Notes: generated by a model from the sequence alone, not told the origin. A stretch of DNA of 64,000 bases from Maritimibacter sp. (GCA_011389895.1 JAABTN010000007.1:50228-114227), one strand, 5' to 3'; shown: positions 24,118 through 33,237, numbered from the stretch's first letter. Numbers and translations: made by a program.

Positions 24118-25866
24118 ATGGGCCTCGAGAATACCGACAGGGGGCGCGATGAACTTCGCGCCGTAATGCGCCGGCACCGGGGGCTGTTCTGGGTCGTGGG
24201 CCTGTTTTCGGCGTTCGTGAACATACTGATGCTGACCGGGCCGCTTTACATGTTGCAGGTCTATGACCGGGTGCTTGGGTCACGGTCGGTTGAAACGCTG
24301 ATCGCGTTGACCGTGCTCATGGGGTTCCTGTTTGCCATGATGGGGCTTCTGGATTTCATCCGGGGCCGCGTGCTCGCCCGGATCGGGGCGCGGTTTCAGG
24401 CCGCGCTCGACAAGCGGGTGTTCCGGGCGATGCTGGGCTACGATGCGATGCTCAATCGCAAAACCGACACCGCCAAAAACGGGGTGAAGGATCTGGAAAC
24501 GATCCGTCGACTGTTGTCCTCGCCGGTGTTCGCGGCCTTCTTCGACCTGCCGTTCACGCCCCTTTTCCTCGCCGGGATATTGCTGTTTCATCCCTGGCTC
24601 GGGGCGCTGGCGCTGGTCGGCGGGGCGATCCTTGTCCTCATCGCAATTTTGAACCAGATCGCGACCGCCACGCCGACCCGGCACGCGAACAAGGCCGCGC
24701 ACGACAGCGATCTTGTCGCCGGCCAACTTCGGTCCGAGGCCGAGATGGTGTGCGCGCTTGGCATGTCTGAGGCTGCCCATGACCGCTGGCAAGCCGAGCG
24801 GCACGCGGCGTTGGCGGATGCGGTCCTGTCGGTCGACCGCTCCGGGGGGTTCTCGTCGATCTCGAAGACGTTTCGCATGTTCCTGCAATCGGTGATCCTG
24901 GGTCTCGGGGCCTATCTCGTTCTTCAGGGCGATGTCTCGCCGGGCGTGATGATCGCGGCTTCGATCCTTCTGGGGCGCGCGCTGGCCCCGGTGGACCTTC
25001 TGATCACCCAATGGCCGCTTGTTCAGGGCGCGCGCCGGGGCTGGCGCAGGCTCTCGGCGCTTTTGTCCGAGATCGAGACGGAGGGGCCGCACACCGCGCT
25101 GCCGCACCCGCGCGCCGCGTTGACAGCAGAAAACCTGACGGTTGTGCCCCCCGGCGGCCAACAAGCGGCGCTTCGCATGGTGAACTTCGATCTCGCCCCC
25201 GGCGAGGCACTGGGGGTCATCGGGCCGTCCGGCGCGGGTAAATCGACCCTCGCGCGGGTGCTCACCGGGGTCTGGCACCCTGCGGGCGGGCGGGTTCGGC
25301 TCGACGGTGCCGCGCTTGATCAATACGGGGCGCAAACGCTGGGCCGCCACATCGGCTTCTTGCCGCAACGGGTGCGCCTGTTCGACGGCACGATCGCCGA
25401 GAACATCGCGGGGCTGTCGAAGACCCCGGATGACGCCGCCGTGGTGCGCGCGGCGAAAAAGGCTGCTGCCCATGACCTGATCGTCCGGCTGCCTGACGGA
25501 TACGATACCATGATCAAAGGCGCGGGCGGGCTTTTGTCCGGGGGGCAGTTGCAGCGCATCGCCCTCGCGCGGGCGCTTTACGGTGATCCCGTGATCCTCG
25601 TGCTGGACGAACCCAACGCCAATCTCGACCACGAGGGCAGCGAGGCGTTGAACCGCGCGGTGCGCGCCGTGAAGGCCGACGGGGGTGGCGTGCTGATCAT
25701 GGCGCATCGTCCCTCGGCCATCGAGGAATGTGAAAAGCTCCTCGTGCTCGAGGACGGGTTCCCGCGCGCCTTCGGTCCGCGCGACGCGGTGCTGCGCAAA
25801 ACCGTGCAGAACGCGCATCAGATCGACCCGAACACGGCACCGAGATTTGGCGGGGGGATCAGGTGA
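24118..25866 (+). CDS. Type I secretion ABC transporter (PrtD family permease/ATPase)
   Basis: 582 residues. An N-terminal membrane domain (about residues 20-300, five or six helices) precedes an ATPase with Walker A GPSGAGKST near residue 370, signature LLSGGQLQRIALARAL and Walker B VILVLDEPNANLD. There is no C39 peptidase domain at the N-terminus, so the secreted substrate is probably unprocessed, as for RTX proteins and proteases. The adaptor gene follows with a TGATG overlap. No TolC-like or substrate gene is present nearby. Confidence 0.94.
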   Translation: MGLENTDRGRDELRAVMRRHRGLFWVVGLFSAFVNILMLTGPLYMLQVYDRVLGSRSVETLIALTVLMGFLFAMMGLLDFIRGRVLARIGARFQAALDKRVFRAMLGYDAMLNRKTDTAKNGVKDLETIRRLLSSPVFAAFFDLPFTPLFLAGILLFHPWLGALALVGGAILVLIAILNQIATATPTRHANKAAHDSDLVAGQLRSEAEMVCALGMSEAAHDRWQAERHAALADAVLSVDRSGGFSSISKTFRMFLQSVILGLGAYLVLQGDVSPGVMIAASILLGRALAPVDLLITQWPLVQGARRGWRRLSALLSEIETEGPHTALPHPRAALTAENLTVVPPGGQQAALRMVNFDLAPGEALGVIGPSGAGKSTLARVLTGVWHPAGGRVRLDGAALDQYGAQTLGRHIGFLPQRVRLFDGTIAENIAGLSKTPDDAAVVRAAKKAAAHDLIVRLPDGYDTMIKGAGGLLSGGQLQRIALARALYGDPVILVLDEPNANLDHEGSEALNRAVRAVKADGGGVLIMAHRPSAIEECEKLLVLEDGFPRAFGPRDAVLRKTVQNAHQIDPNTAPRFGGGIR

Positions 25867-27239
25867 TGTCCGCCAAACCCACACCCCGGACGCCAAACAC
25901 GCCGGATTTCCCCCGCCCGGACGCGGACACCCCCGACACGGTGGCAAAAGCATGGTCCCCGCGCTTTCACATTGTGGTCGGGTTTGTCGCTCTGGCCATT
26001 CTGATCGGGGGCTTCGGCACATGGTCCGTCGCCACGACCATCACCGGTGCCATCATCGCGCCGGGCGCCATCGAGGCCGAGAGGGCCCGGCAGGTGGTGC
26101 AGCATGCCGATGGCGGCGTGGTCCAGTCGATCCACGTGCGCGAGGGCGACCTCGTCGAGACCGGTGAACGGCTCGTCCAGCTTGACCCGGAAGCACTTCA
26201 ATCCGAACTCACCATCGTCCAGAACCAACTCTTCGAACTCATCGCCCGGCGCGGGCGGCTTGAGGCCGAACGGGACGGGCGGCATCGGATCGTCTTTGAC
26301 GACCTGATCGTCGAAGCCGCGCAATCCGCCCAAGAAGCCCAAGACCTGTTGAACGGCCAGACCCGGCTTTTCGAGCAACGGCGCGAAAATCTTTCCGCCG
26401 AGGTCGAGCAGCTTCACCGGCGGCTTGACCAGATCACCAACCAGAACACGGGCATCACCGCCCAGCAGACCGCGATCACCCGGCAACTCGACCTGATCGA
26501 GCAGGAATTGGCCAACAAGACCTCGCTTCTGGAACGCGGTCTGGCTCAATCCTCGGTCGTCCTCGCGCTTGAGCGCGAGAAGGCATCGCTTCTGGGTCGG
26601 CAGGGGGAACTGTCAGCGGCTTTTGCCCAGAACGAAGGCAAGACCACCGAGATCGAGATCGAGATCCTGAAGCTGTCGCAGAAACGGCGGGAAGAGGCGA
26701 TCACAACGCTGCGCGATCTTGGCTACCGGGAGCTTGAGCTGGCCGAGCACCGGCGCGCGCTCCTGTCACGCCTCGGTCGGCTTGAAATCCGCGCACCGTT
26801 CTCCGGCGCGATCCACGCGATGCAGGTCTTTGCCGAACGCGAAGTCATTCAAGCCGCGCAACCGATCCTCTACATCGTGCCACAAGATCAGCGGCTGGTG
26901 ATCGCCGCCCGGGTCGAGCCCACCAACGTTGACCAGATCCATCCCGGACAAGAGGTCGCCTTGCGGTTTTCTGCGCTGGACAGCCGCACCACCCCGGAAC
27001 TCACCGGGCGGGTTCTGGCCATTTCGCCCGACGCGCTCACGGACGAGACCACCGGGCACAGTTATTATCGCGCCCGGATCGCGCTTCTGGACGGCGAGGT
27101 GAACAAGTTGCCCGAGAACACGATCCTGATCCCCGGCATGCCGGTCGAGGCCTACCTGCGCACCGCCGATCGCGCGCCGCTTGCCTACCTCGTGAAACCG
27201 ATGACCGATTATTTCAACAAGGCCTTTCGCGAAGACTGA
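25866..27239 (+). CDS. HlyD family type I secretion periplasmic adaptor
   Basis: 457 residues if it starts at the ATG at 25866 (the alternative GTG is one codon earlier). One transmembrane helix near residues 40-60 (FHIVVGFVALAILIGGFGTWSVATTITG), a lipoyl-like half (GAIIAPGAIEAERARQVVQH-x-DGGVVQSIHV), a long coiled coil (about residues 110-300), and a C-terminal half with IRAPFSGAIHAMQVF. It links the ABC transporter to an outer-membrane channel. It pairs with the upstream PrtD-like protein. A GC hairpin with a U-run lies just after its stop. Confidence 0.93.
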   Translation: MSAKPTPRTPNTPDFPRPDADTPDTVAKAWSPRFHIVVGFVALAILIGGFGTWSVATTITGAIIAPGAIEAERARQVVQHADGGVVQSIHVREGDLVETGERLVQLDPEALQSELTIVQNQLFELIARRGRLEAERDGRHRIVFDDLIVEAAQSAQEAQDLLNGQTRLFEQRRENLSAEVEQLHRRLDQITNQNTGITAQQTAITRQLDLIEQELANKTSLLERGLAQSSVVLALEREKASLLGRQGELSAAFAQNEGKTTEIEIEILKLSQKRREEAITTLRDLGYRELELAEHRRALLSRLGRLEIRAPFSGAIHAMQVFAEREVIQAAQPILYIVPQDQRLVIAARVEPTNVDQIHPGQEVALRFSALDSRTTPELTGRVLAISPDALTDETTGHSYYRARIALLDGEVNKLPENTILIPGMPVEAYLRTADRAPLAYLVKPMTDYFNKAFRED

Positions 27240-27242
27240 ACC

Positions 27243-27264
27243 CCCGCGAGAACGGGTCTTTTTC
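27243..27264 (+). terminator. Weak intrinsic terminator after the secretion adaptor
   Basis: A 4-bp stem CCCG (27243-27246)/CGGG (27253-27256) with a 6-base loop is followed by TCTTTTTC. The stem is short, so termination is uncertain. Confidence 0.4.
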
Positions 27265-27308
27265 GTCTGGGTCGAAAGCTGTAGCGTCGCGGGCAAAGGA
27301 GACCCGCC

Positions 27309-27770
27309 ATGAGCCAGTATGAATCCCGCCTTGCCGAGATCGGCATCACCCTGCCCGATGCCCCCGCGCCTGCCGCCAATTACGTGCCGTGGATCAAGAC
27401 CGGGACCACCGTCTTCGTTTCTGGCCAGGTCTCGATGGATGCCGGCAAGCTTATCATCGGCAAGCTGGGCGACGACATTTCGGTCGACGACGGGGCGGCC
27501 GCCGCGCGGGTCTGTGCGATCAACCTTCTGGCACAGGTCAAGGCCGCCTGTGACGGCGATCTCGACCGCCTTGTGCGGGTGATCAAGCTGACCGGTTTCG
27601 TCAATTCCACCGCGGATTTCGTCGATCAGCCCAAGGTCATCAACGGAGCGTCCGATTTCCTCGTCCTTGCCCTTGGCGATGCTGGCCGCCACACGCGCTC
27701 GGCCATTTCCGCTGCCTCGCTCCCTTTCGGAAGCGCGGTCGAGATCGAGGGGATCTTCGAGATCCGATGA
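27309..27770 (+). CDS. RidA family protein
   Basis: 153 residues starting MSQYESRLAEIGITLP, with the YjgF/RidA elements VPWIKTGTTVFVSGQVSMDAG, ARVCAINLLAQVKAACDGDLDRLVRVIKLTGFV and the Arg-containing C-terminal R-S-A-I-S-A-A-S-L-P-F-G-S-A-V-E-IEG (the conserved Arg of the deaminase site). RidA proteins remove reactive enamine/imine intermediates made by PLP enzymes. It starts 69 bases past the secretion adaptor and its stop overlaps the phosphodiesterase start (ATGA). Confidence 0.9.
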   Translation: MSQYESRLAEIGITLPDAPAPAANYVPWIKTGTTVFVSGQVSMDAGKLIIGKLGDDISVDDGAAAARVCAINLLAQVKAACDGDLDRLVRVIKLTGFVNSTADFVDQPKVINGASDFLVLALGDAGRHTRSAISAASLPFGSAVEIEGIFEIR

Positions 27771-28534
27771 CGCCCCTGCCCCCTGCTTTTCTGCACGCCC
27801 CCTTCGCGCATCGCGCCTATCACGACGCATCAGCCGGGCGGGCGGAAAATTCACCCGCCGCGATCCGGGCCGCCGTGACCGCCGGCTACGGGATCGAGAT
27901 AGACGTGCAGCCATCGCGCGACAACGTCGCCATGGTGTTTCACGACTACGACCTGAAACGGCTGACGGGTGAAACCGGGCCGATCCGGCAGCGCACCGCC
28001 AAGGCGCTTGGCGAGATCACGCTCGCAGGTGGCCCCGACACGATCCCGACGCTGTCCGAGGTGCTTGACATCATCGACGGGCAGGTTCCGCTTCTCATCG
28101 AATTGAAGGATCAGGATGGGGCCATGGGGCCCGACATCGGCGCGCTTGAGCAGTCGGTGGAAAGCGCGCTTTCAGGCTACACCGGGCCCGTCGCGCTTAT
28201 GTCCTTCAACCCGCATTCCGTTGCCGCCCTCGCCGACCGGATGCCCGACAGGCCACGCGGATTGACCACCTGTGCCTTCTTGCCCGACGACTGGCCGATC
28301 CTGAATGCAGCCACGCGGAGGCGGCTGGCCGGCATACCGGATGTTGCGCGTGTCGGGGCGAGCTTTATCAGCCACGATGTGCGCGACCTTGCCTCAGCGC
28401 GGGTCAGCGAGATCAAGGCACAGGGGATACCGATCCTGTGCTGGACGGTCCGATCGCGCGCGTCCGAGACACAAGCGCGTGAGATCGCTGATAATGTCAC
28501 CTTCGAAGGCTACGCCGCCCCGATCCCGGCTTGA
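27767..28534 (+). CDS. Glycerophosphodiester phosphodiesterase family protein
   Basis: 255 residues. The GDPD TIM-barrel pattern is AHRAYHDASAGRAENSPAAI (catalytic His and Arg), GIEIDVQPSRDNVAMVFHDYDLKRLTG (Glu, Asp, catalytic His), and LIELKDQDG. The N-terminal His-Arg is unlike the classical HRG. It releases glycerol 3-phosphate from deacylated phospholipids. No signal peptide, so cytosolic. Four-base overlap with RidA; the next gene follows after 30 bases. Confidence 0.9.
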   Translation: MTPLPPAFLHAPFAHRAYHDASAGRAENSPAAIRAAVTAGYGIEIDVQPSRDNVAMVFHDYDLKRLTGETGPIRQRTAKALGEITLAGGPDTIPTLSEVLDIIDGQVPLLIELKDQDGAMGPDIGALEQSVESALSGYTGPVALMSFNPHSVAALADRMPDRPRGLTTCAFLPDDWPILNAATRRRLAGIPDVARVGASFISHDVRDLASARVSEIKAQGIPILCWTVRSRASETQAREIADNVTFEGYAAPIPA

Positions 28535-28564
28535 CCGGACCGGCGCGGACCCCATCATCAGATC

Positions 28565-29731
28565 ATGGATACACCAACCGTCACCCTGCGCCTTCATGGC
28601 TCGCTCGACGAGATCGCCCCCGAGGACTGGGACACCTGCGCCTGTCCCGAGGGCAGCGCCCGACCCCATGACCCGTTCACGACCTACCGGTTTCTCTCGG
28701 CCCTTGAACGCTCCGGTTCGGTCGGTCCGGGCACCGGCTGGCAACCCCATTACCTCACCGCGTGGGAAGACGGCGACATGATCGGGGCGGCCCCGGCCTA
28801 TGCCAAGATGCACAGCCAGGGCGAGTTCGTGTTCGACCACAGCTGGGCCCATGCGTTTGAACGCGCGGGCGGGGCCTATTACCCGAAACTTCAGGTTGCC
28901 GTGCCGTTCACCCCTGTGGCCGGGCGGCGTTTCCTGACCAAACCGGGGGCGGAAACCCGCGCGCTCTCTGCGCTCGTCCAAGGCATGGTGCAGGTCGCGG
29001 CAGACAACGAATTGTCCTCGGCCCATGTCACCTTCTGCTCAGACGCCGATGCCACGGCGGGCGCGGCGCTCGGGCTTATCCACCGGGTCTCGAGCCAATA
29101 CCATTGGTTCAACGAAACCTACGCAACGTTCGACGCCTTTCTCGAAACCCTCTCGTCGCGCAAACGCAAGGCGATCCGCAAGGACCGGCGCATGGCGAAG
29201 GGCTTTGGTGGCGAGATCGTGCAGTTGACCGGTAACGACATTCAGCCCGCCCATTGGGATGCGTTCTGGCAATTCTACCAAGACACCGGGGCGCGCAAAT
29301 GGGGCACGCCCTATCTTACCCGCGCGTTCTTCGACATCGTGCAGGACGAGATGCGCGATGACGTGTTGCTCGTGCTGGCGCGACGCGACGGGGTGCCGGT
29401 GGCGGGGGCGCTGAATTTCATCGGGCGCGACGCGCTTTTCGGTCGCTACTGGGGCTGCGCCGAACACCACCCCGCGCTGCATTTCGAGCTGTGCTATTAT
29501 CAGGCCATGGATTACGCCATCGCCCATGGGCTGTCCCGGGTCGAAGCGGGGGCGCAGGGCGAGCACAAGATCGCGCGCGGCTACCGCCCCGTGACCACCC
29601 ATTCGCTCCACTGGATCGCCCACCCCGGCCTGCGTCAGGCGGTCGAGGAATTCGTGGACCAAGAGGCGCGGATGGTCGATCAGGATATCGAGATTCTCAC
29701 CTCGATGGGCCCGTTCAAACAGACCGATTGA
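28565..29731 (+). CDS. FemAB-like/peptidogalycan GNAT acyltransferase
   Basis: 388 residues. The fold matches the FemAB_like (DUF482, COG3146) family: DPFTTYRFLSALERSGSVGPGTGWQPHY, HSWAHAFERAGGAYYPKLQVAVPFTPVAGRR, the Lys/Arg patch SSRKRKAIRKDRRM and FGRYWGCAEHHPALHFELCYYQAMDYAIAHG, ending ARGYRPVTTHSLH. Family members are predicted acyl/aminoacyl transferases; substrates are unknown. It is in a run with RidA and the phosphodiesterase, separated by only 30 bases. Confidence 0.85.
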   Translation: MDTPTVTLRLHGSLDEIAPEDWDTCACPEGSARPHDPFTTYRFLSALERSGSVGPGTGWQPHYLTAWEDGDMIGAAPAYAKMHSQGEFVFDHSWAHAFERAGGAYYPKLQVAVPFTPVAGRRFLTKPGAETRALSALVQGMVQVAADNELSSAHVTFCSDADATAGAALGLIHRVSSQYHWFNETYATFDAFLETLSSRKRKAIRKDRRMAKGFGGEIVQLTGNDIQPAHWDAFWQFYQDTGARKWGTPYLTRAFFDIVQDEMRDDVLLVLARRDGVPVAGALNFIGRDALFGRYWGCAEHHPALHFELCYYQAMDYAIAHGLSRVEAGAQGEHKIARGYRPVTTHSLHWIAHPGLRQAVEEFVDQEARMVDQDIEILTSMGPFKQTD

Positions 29732-29812
29732 CCGGTTGAATGGGCCGGGCGGATTGAACCGGTGGGCCTCCGCCCCCACATTCTGGGGAACGAATATGAA
29801 CAGGAGCCTCCC

Positions 29813-30199
29813 ATGAGCTACACCATCGACCGCCTGATCGAAGGCGCAACGTTCGACGAGGTAGACGCACGCACCCGCGCGGCGCTACAGGACGCGGGCT
29901 TCGGCGTGCTGACCGAGATCGACGTGAAAGCCACGATGAAAAAGAAGATCGACAAGGATATGGATCCTTACACCATCCTCGGGGCCTGCAACCCGGCCAT
30001 GGCGTGGCAGGCAATCGGGCTTGAAGAACGGGTGGGCGCGATGCTGCCCTGCAACGTGATCTTGCGCAGCGTCGAGGGCGGGGTCGAGGTGTCGGCCATC
30101 GACCCGGTCGCTTCGATGTCGGCGATCGAAAATGACGCGATGACATCGGTTGCGGGCGAAGTGCGCGATATGCTCGCAAAGGCCGTGGACGCCATTTGA
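29813..30199 (+). CDS. DUF302 family protein
   Basis: 128 residues from the ATG at 29813 (MSYTIDRLIEGATFDEVDAR) behind an AGGAG site. The family pattern is ALQDAGFGVLTEIDVKATMKKKI, YTILGACNPAMAWQAI and MLPCNVILRSVEGGVEVSAIDP, with the conserved CNP. The small alpha-beta fold is of unknown function; in other bacteria it associates with redox or metal genes. It is the last gene before a strong terminator and 80 bases from the FemAB-like gene. Confidence 0.9.
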   Translation: MSYTIDRLIEGATFDEVDARTRAALQDAGFGVLTEIDVKATMKKKIDKDMDPYTILGACNPAMAWQAIGLEERVGAMLPCNVILRSVEGGVEVSAIDPVASMSAIENDAMTSVAGEVRDMLAKAVDAI

Positions 30200-30204
30200 T
30201 CGGC

Positions 30205-30243
30205 GGGTGTCGGGCGGCGCTCTACCCCCGACACCCCGGTTTT
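30205..30243 (+). terminator. Intrinsic terminator after the DUF302 gene
   Basis: 10-bp stem GGGTGTCGGG (30205-30214)/CCCGACACCC (30227-30236), loop of 12, then CGGTTTTC on the plus strand. It separates the DUF302 gene from the convergent peroxiredoxin gene. Confidence 0.65.
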
Positions 30244-30263
30244 CATCCCGAACTCTGGGGCGT

Positions 30264-30752
30264 TCAGATCGCCTCCACCATCGCTTCGCCGCCGGACGTG
30301 TCGCAGACGCCGGGGTTTTCCTCGGCATGAATGACCTTGACCACGCCATCTTCGGCCATGAGAGCATAGCGTTTCGAGCGCGCGATCAACCCGGCGGGCG
30401 GGGCGTCGAACCGCATCCCGATCGCCTCGGTGAACCCGCAGCTCGCGTCGCCCAGCATCTCGATGCCAGCCGCGCCCGCGCCCGTGCTTTCGCCCCAAGC
30501 GCCCATGACGAAGGGGTCGTTCACGGACAGGCAGATCACGTGATCCACACCCTTGGCCATAAGCGCCTCCATGTTGCGCACGAAGCTTGGCACATGGGCC
30601 GTCGTGCAGGTGCCGGTATAGGCACCGGGCAGCCCGAAAATGACCGTCTTCTTGCCCTTGGTCAGATCAGAAAGATTGACCGGCGCGGGCCCGTCCGGGC
30701 CCATTTTGAGCAGCGTTGCATCGGGAAGTTTGTCCCCAATCGAAATTACCAT
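30264..30752 (-). CDS. Peroxiredoxin (Prx5 type)
   Basis: 162 residues. The peroxidatic Cys is in PGAYTGTCTTAHVPSF, the Prx5 signature. A second Cys in LGDASCGFTEAIG and a third in NPGVCDTSGG may resolve the disulphide. It reduces hydrogen peroxide and alkyl hydroperoxides with glutathione or a thioredoxin-like donor. A strong AGGAG ribosome binding site precedes the ATG. It is divergent from the flavoprotein gene (73-base gap) and convergent with DUF302. Confidence 0.93.
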   Translation of the reverse strand: MVISIGDKLPDATLLKMGPDGPAPVNLSDLTKGKKTVIFGLPGAYTGTCTTAHVPSFVRNMEALMAKGVDHVICLSVNDPFVMGAWGESTGAGAAGIEMLGDASCGFTEAIGMRFDAPPAGLIARSKRYALMAEDGVVKVIHAEENPGVCDTSGGEAMVEAI

Positions 30753-30824
30753 CGTTCTCTCCTCTTCGCGTTGCTATCCATCTACGTCTGACTATAGGGT
30801 CTCGGACCAAATAGGGAGGGTTCT

Positions 30825-32033
30825 TTGTCTGGAATTATCGTCATAGGTGCCGGTCAGGCGGGGTCATCGCTCGTCGCGAAACTCAGGCACGCGGGTTTTG
30901 AAGGCCCGGTCACGCTTATCGGCGAAGAGCCGGTGCCCCCCTATCAGCGCCCGCCGTTGTCCAAGGCCTACTTGCTGGGCGAGATGGCGCTTGACCGCTT
31001 GTTCCTGCGCCCCGCGAGCTTTTATAAAGACAACGACATCGCGCTCCGGCTGTCCAAGCGTGTCGAGGCGATCGACCCGGCGGCGAAGACGGTCACGCTC
31101 GATGATGGCGAAATGCTCTCCTACGACCAGTTGGCGCTGACCACCGGGTCAGTTCCGAACCGCTTGCCCGCCGCCATTGGCGGGGATCTTGGCGGGGTCT
31201 ATACCGTGCGCAGCCTCGCCGATGTCGATGGCATGGCGCACGAATTTTCCGAGGCGCGTCGCGTGCTTGTCATCGGCGGCGGATACATCGGGCTTGAGGC
31301 TGCGGCGGTCGCCGCCAAGAAGGGCATGAACGTGACCCTTGTCGAGATGTCCGAACGCATCCTGCAACGGGTCGCCGCCCCCGAAACCTCGGCCTATTTC
31401 CGCGACCTTCACGGGGCCCACAACGTGCATATCCGCGAAGGTGTGGGGTTATCGAAGCTCATCGGTGACGGTCATGTCTCGGGCGCGGAACTTACCGATG
31501 GTTCGATGCTCGACGTGGATTTCGTCATCGTCGGCGTGGGCATTCGCCCCGACACCCGGCTCGCCGAAACCGCCGGGCTTGATATCGACAACGGCATCCG
31601 GACCGACGCCCAAGGCCGCACATCTGACCCCTCGATCTTTGCCGCAGGTGATTGCGCGTCTTTCCCCTACAAGGGCGGGCGCATCCGGCTTGAAAGCGTC
31701 GGCAACGCGATCGACCAAGCCGAAGTGGTCGCCGAGAACATGCTGGGCGCACAAAGGGATTATGTCGCTCGGCCTTGGTTCTGGTCCGATCAATACGATG
31801 CGAAACTGCAAATCGCCGGGCTGAACACCGGTTATGACGAAATCATCACCCGCCGCGACGGCGGGGCGGTGAGTTTCTGGTATTACCGAGGGGACGATCT
31901 GCTGGCGGTGGACGCGATGAACGACCCGCGCGGATACATGGTCGGAAAGCGGCTTATCGAAGCGGGCAAAAGCCCCGACAAGCGGGCGGTGGCGGACCCG
32001 GACACCGACCTCAAGACCCTTCTGAAGGCGTGA
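30825..32033 (+). CDS. FAD-dependent ferredoxin/rubredoxin reductase-like oxidoreductase
   Basis: 402 residues from a TTG start at 30825; the AGGGAGGG ribosome binding site at 30812-30819 is near-perfect, so the unusual start is well supported. The FAD Rossmann motif is IIVIGAGQAGSS and the NAD motif is VLVIGGGYIGLEAAAVAAKKG; a C-terminal interface domain follows. It resembles the reductase component of cytochrome P450 or ring-hydroxylating oxygenase systems. No such oxygenase is adjacent. The stop overlaps rsmD (GTGA). Confidence 0.9.
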   Translation: MSGIIVIGAGQAGSSLVAKLRHAGFEGPVTLIGEEPVPPYQRPPLSKAYLLGEMALDRLFLRPASFYKDNDIALRLSKRVEAIDPAAKTVTLDDGEMLSYDQLALTTGSVPNRLPAAIGGDLGGVYTVRSLADVDGMAHEFSEARRVLVIGGGYIGLEAAAVAAKKGMNVTLVEMSERILQRVAAPETSAYFRDLHGAHNVHIREGVGLSKLIGDGHVSGAELTDGSMLDVDFVIVGVGIRPDTRLAETAGLDIDNGIRTDAQGRTSDPSIFAAGDCASFPYKGGRIRLESVGNAIDQAEVVAENMLGAQRDYVARPWFWSDQYDAKLQIAGLNTGYDEIITRRDGGAVSFWYYRGDDLLAVDAMNDPRGYMVGKRLIEAGKSPDKRAVADPDTDLKTLLKA

Positions 32034-32593
32034 GGATCATCGCCGGAGAGTTCCGGGGGCTGACGCTTGCCTCTGTTGGCAAGGGCGACGCGGGCGCGCA
32101 TTTGCGCCCCACGACCGACAGGGTGCGCGAAAGCCTGTTCTCGATGCTCTCGGGCGGACGGTTCGGTGACCCGGTGACCGATGCCATCGTGCTCGACCTG
32201 TTCGCCGGCACCGGCGCGCTCGGGTTAGAGGCCCTGTCGCGCGGGGCCGCCCATGCGCGCTTCGTCGATGATGGGCGGGTGGCGCAAACGCTGATCCGGG
32301 AAAACATCGCCAAATGCCGGGTCGGCGACCGCGCGACGCTTGTCCCGCGCAGCGCGACGCGGCTTCCCCCCAACACGAAAGAGCCCGCGACGCTGGTCTT
32401 TCTCGATCCGCCCTATGGAAAGGGTCTGGGGGAAAAGGCGCTTGTCTCGGCGCAGAACGGGGGCTGGATCTCGCCCGGTGCCCTGATCGTTTGGGAAGAC
32501 AGCGCCCCCCTCACCCTGCCGCCGGGTCTGCGCGAACTGGACGTGCGCCGGTTTGGCGACACCACCATCACGATCTGCGCGGCACCGGCATGA
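32030..32593 (+). CDS. rsmD: 16S rRNA (guanine(966)-N(2))-methyltransferase
   Basis: 187 residues from a GTG overlapping the previous stop. It opens RIIAGEFRGLTL and has the SAM motif VLDLFAGTGALGLEALSRGA and the target-base site FLDPPYGKG. It methylates N2 of G966 of 16S rRNA during 30S assembly. It is embedded in a tight chain flavoprotein-rsmD-HAD with 4-base overlaps. Confidence 0.93.
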   Translation: MRIIAGEFRGLTLASVGKGDAGAHLRPTTDRVRESLFSMLSGGRFGDPVTDAIVLDLFAGTGALGLEALSRGAAHARFVDDGRVAQTLIRENIAKCRVGDRATLVPRSATRLPPNTKEPATLVFLDPPYGKGLGEKALVSAQNGGWISPGALIVWEDSAPLTLPPGLRELDVRRFGDTTITICAAPA

Positions 32594-33237
32594 GCCGCCC
32601 CGCCGCCGTGCTCTTCGATTGCGACGGGGTGCTGGTCGACAGCGAACCGGCAGCCTTCGATCTGCTGTGTGACGAGCTTGCCAAACACGGCCGCCCGATG
32701 AGCCGTGCAGAAGCCGAAACAACCTTTATCGGCGGCACCATCGCGGGCGTCGCCGGGAAGGCGCGCGGCATGGGCATCGGGTTTGGCGCGACCTGGGTCG
32801 ATGACTTTTATGATCTGCTTTACGCCCGGCTGGCGGAGGGAACGCCGCTCATCCCCGGGGTGGCGGCGCTGCTTGACCGTCTCGATGCGGCGGGCATTCC
32901 CTATGCGGTCGGCTCCAACGGCACGACCCGGAAGATGGAGATCACCCTTGGCCAACATCCCGAGGTCTGGGGCAGGCTGAAACACCGGCTTCATTCCGGG
33001 CAGGAGCTTGGCGCCCCCAAGCCCGCGCCGGACCTTTACCTTGCCGCCGCGCGCGATCTTGGCGTCCCGCCCGAAGCCTGTCTCGTGGTGGATGACAGCC
33101 CAACGGGTTGCCGCGCCGGGCTTGCCGCCGGGATGCGCACGGTCGGTTTTGCCAGCGGCCCACGCGACCCGTTGGCGGCCTTGGGGGTTCACGTGGTCGA
33201 CAGCATGGAGGCCCTGGCCGCCCACCTTGGCCTGTAG
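32590..33237 (+). CDS. HAD-IA family phosphatase
   Basis: 215 residues from the ATG at 32590, overlapping rsmD by ATGA; the longer open frame upstream is not used. HAD motifs: LFDCDGVLVDSE at the start (Asp10, Asp12), GSNGT (motif II), GAPKPAPDLYLAAA (motif III Lys), VVDDSPTGCRAGLAAGM (motif IV). A helical cap lies between motifs I and II, as in phosphoglycolate and beta-phosphoglucomutase-like enzymes. Substrate unknown. Confidence 0.92.
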   Translation: MSRPAAVLFDCDGVLVDSEPAAFDLLCDELAKHGRPMSRAEAETTFIGGTIAGVAGKARGMGIGFGATWVDDFYDLLYARLAEGTPLIPGVAALLDRLDAAGIPYAVGSNGTTRKMEITLGQHPEVWGRLKHRLHSGQELGAPKPAPDLYLAAARDLGVPPEACLVVDDSPTGCRAGLAAGMRTVGFASGPRDPLAALGVHVVDSMEALAAHLGL

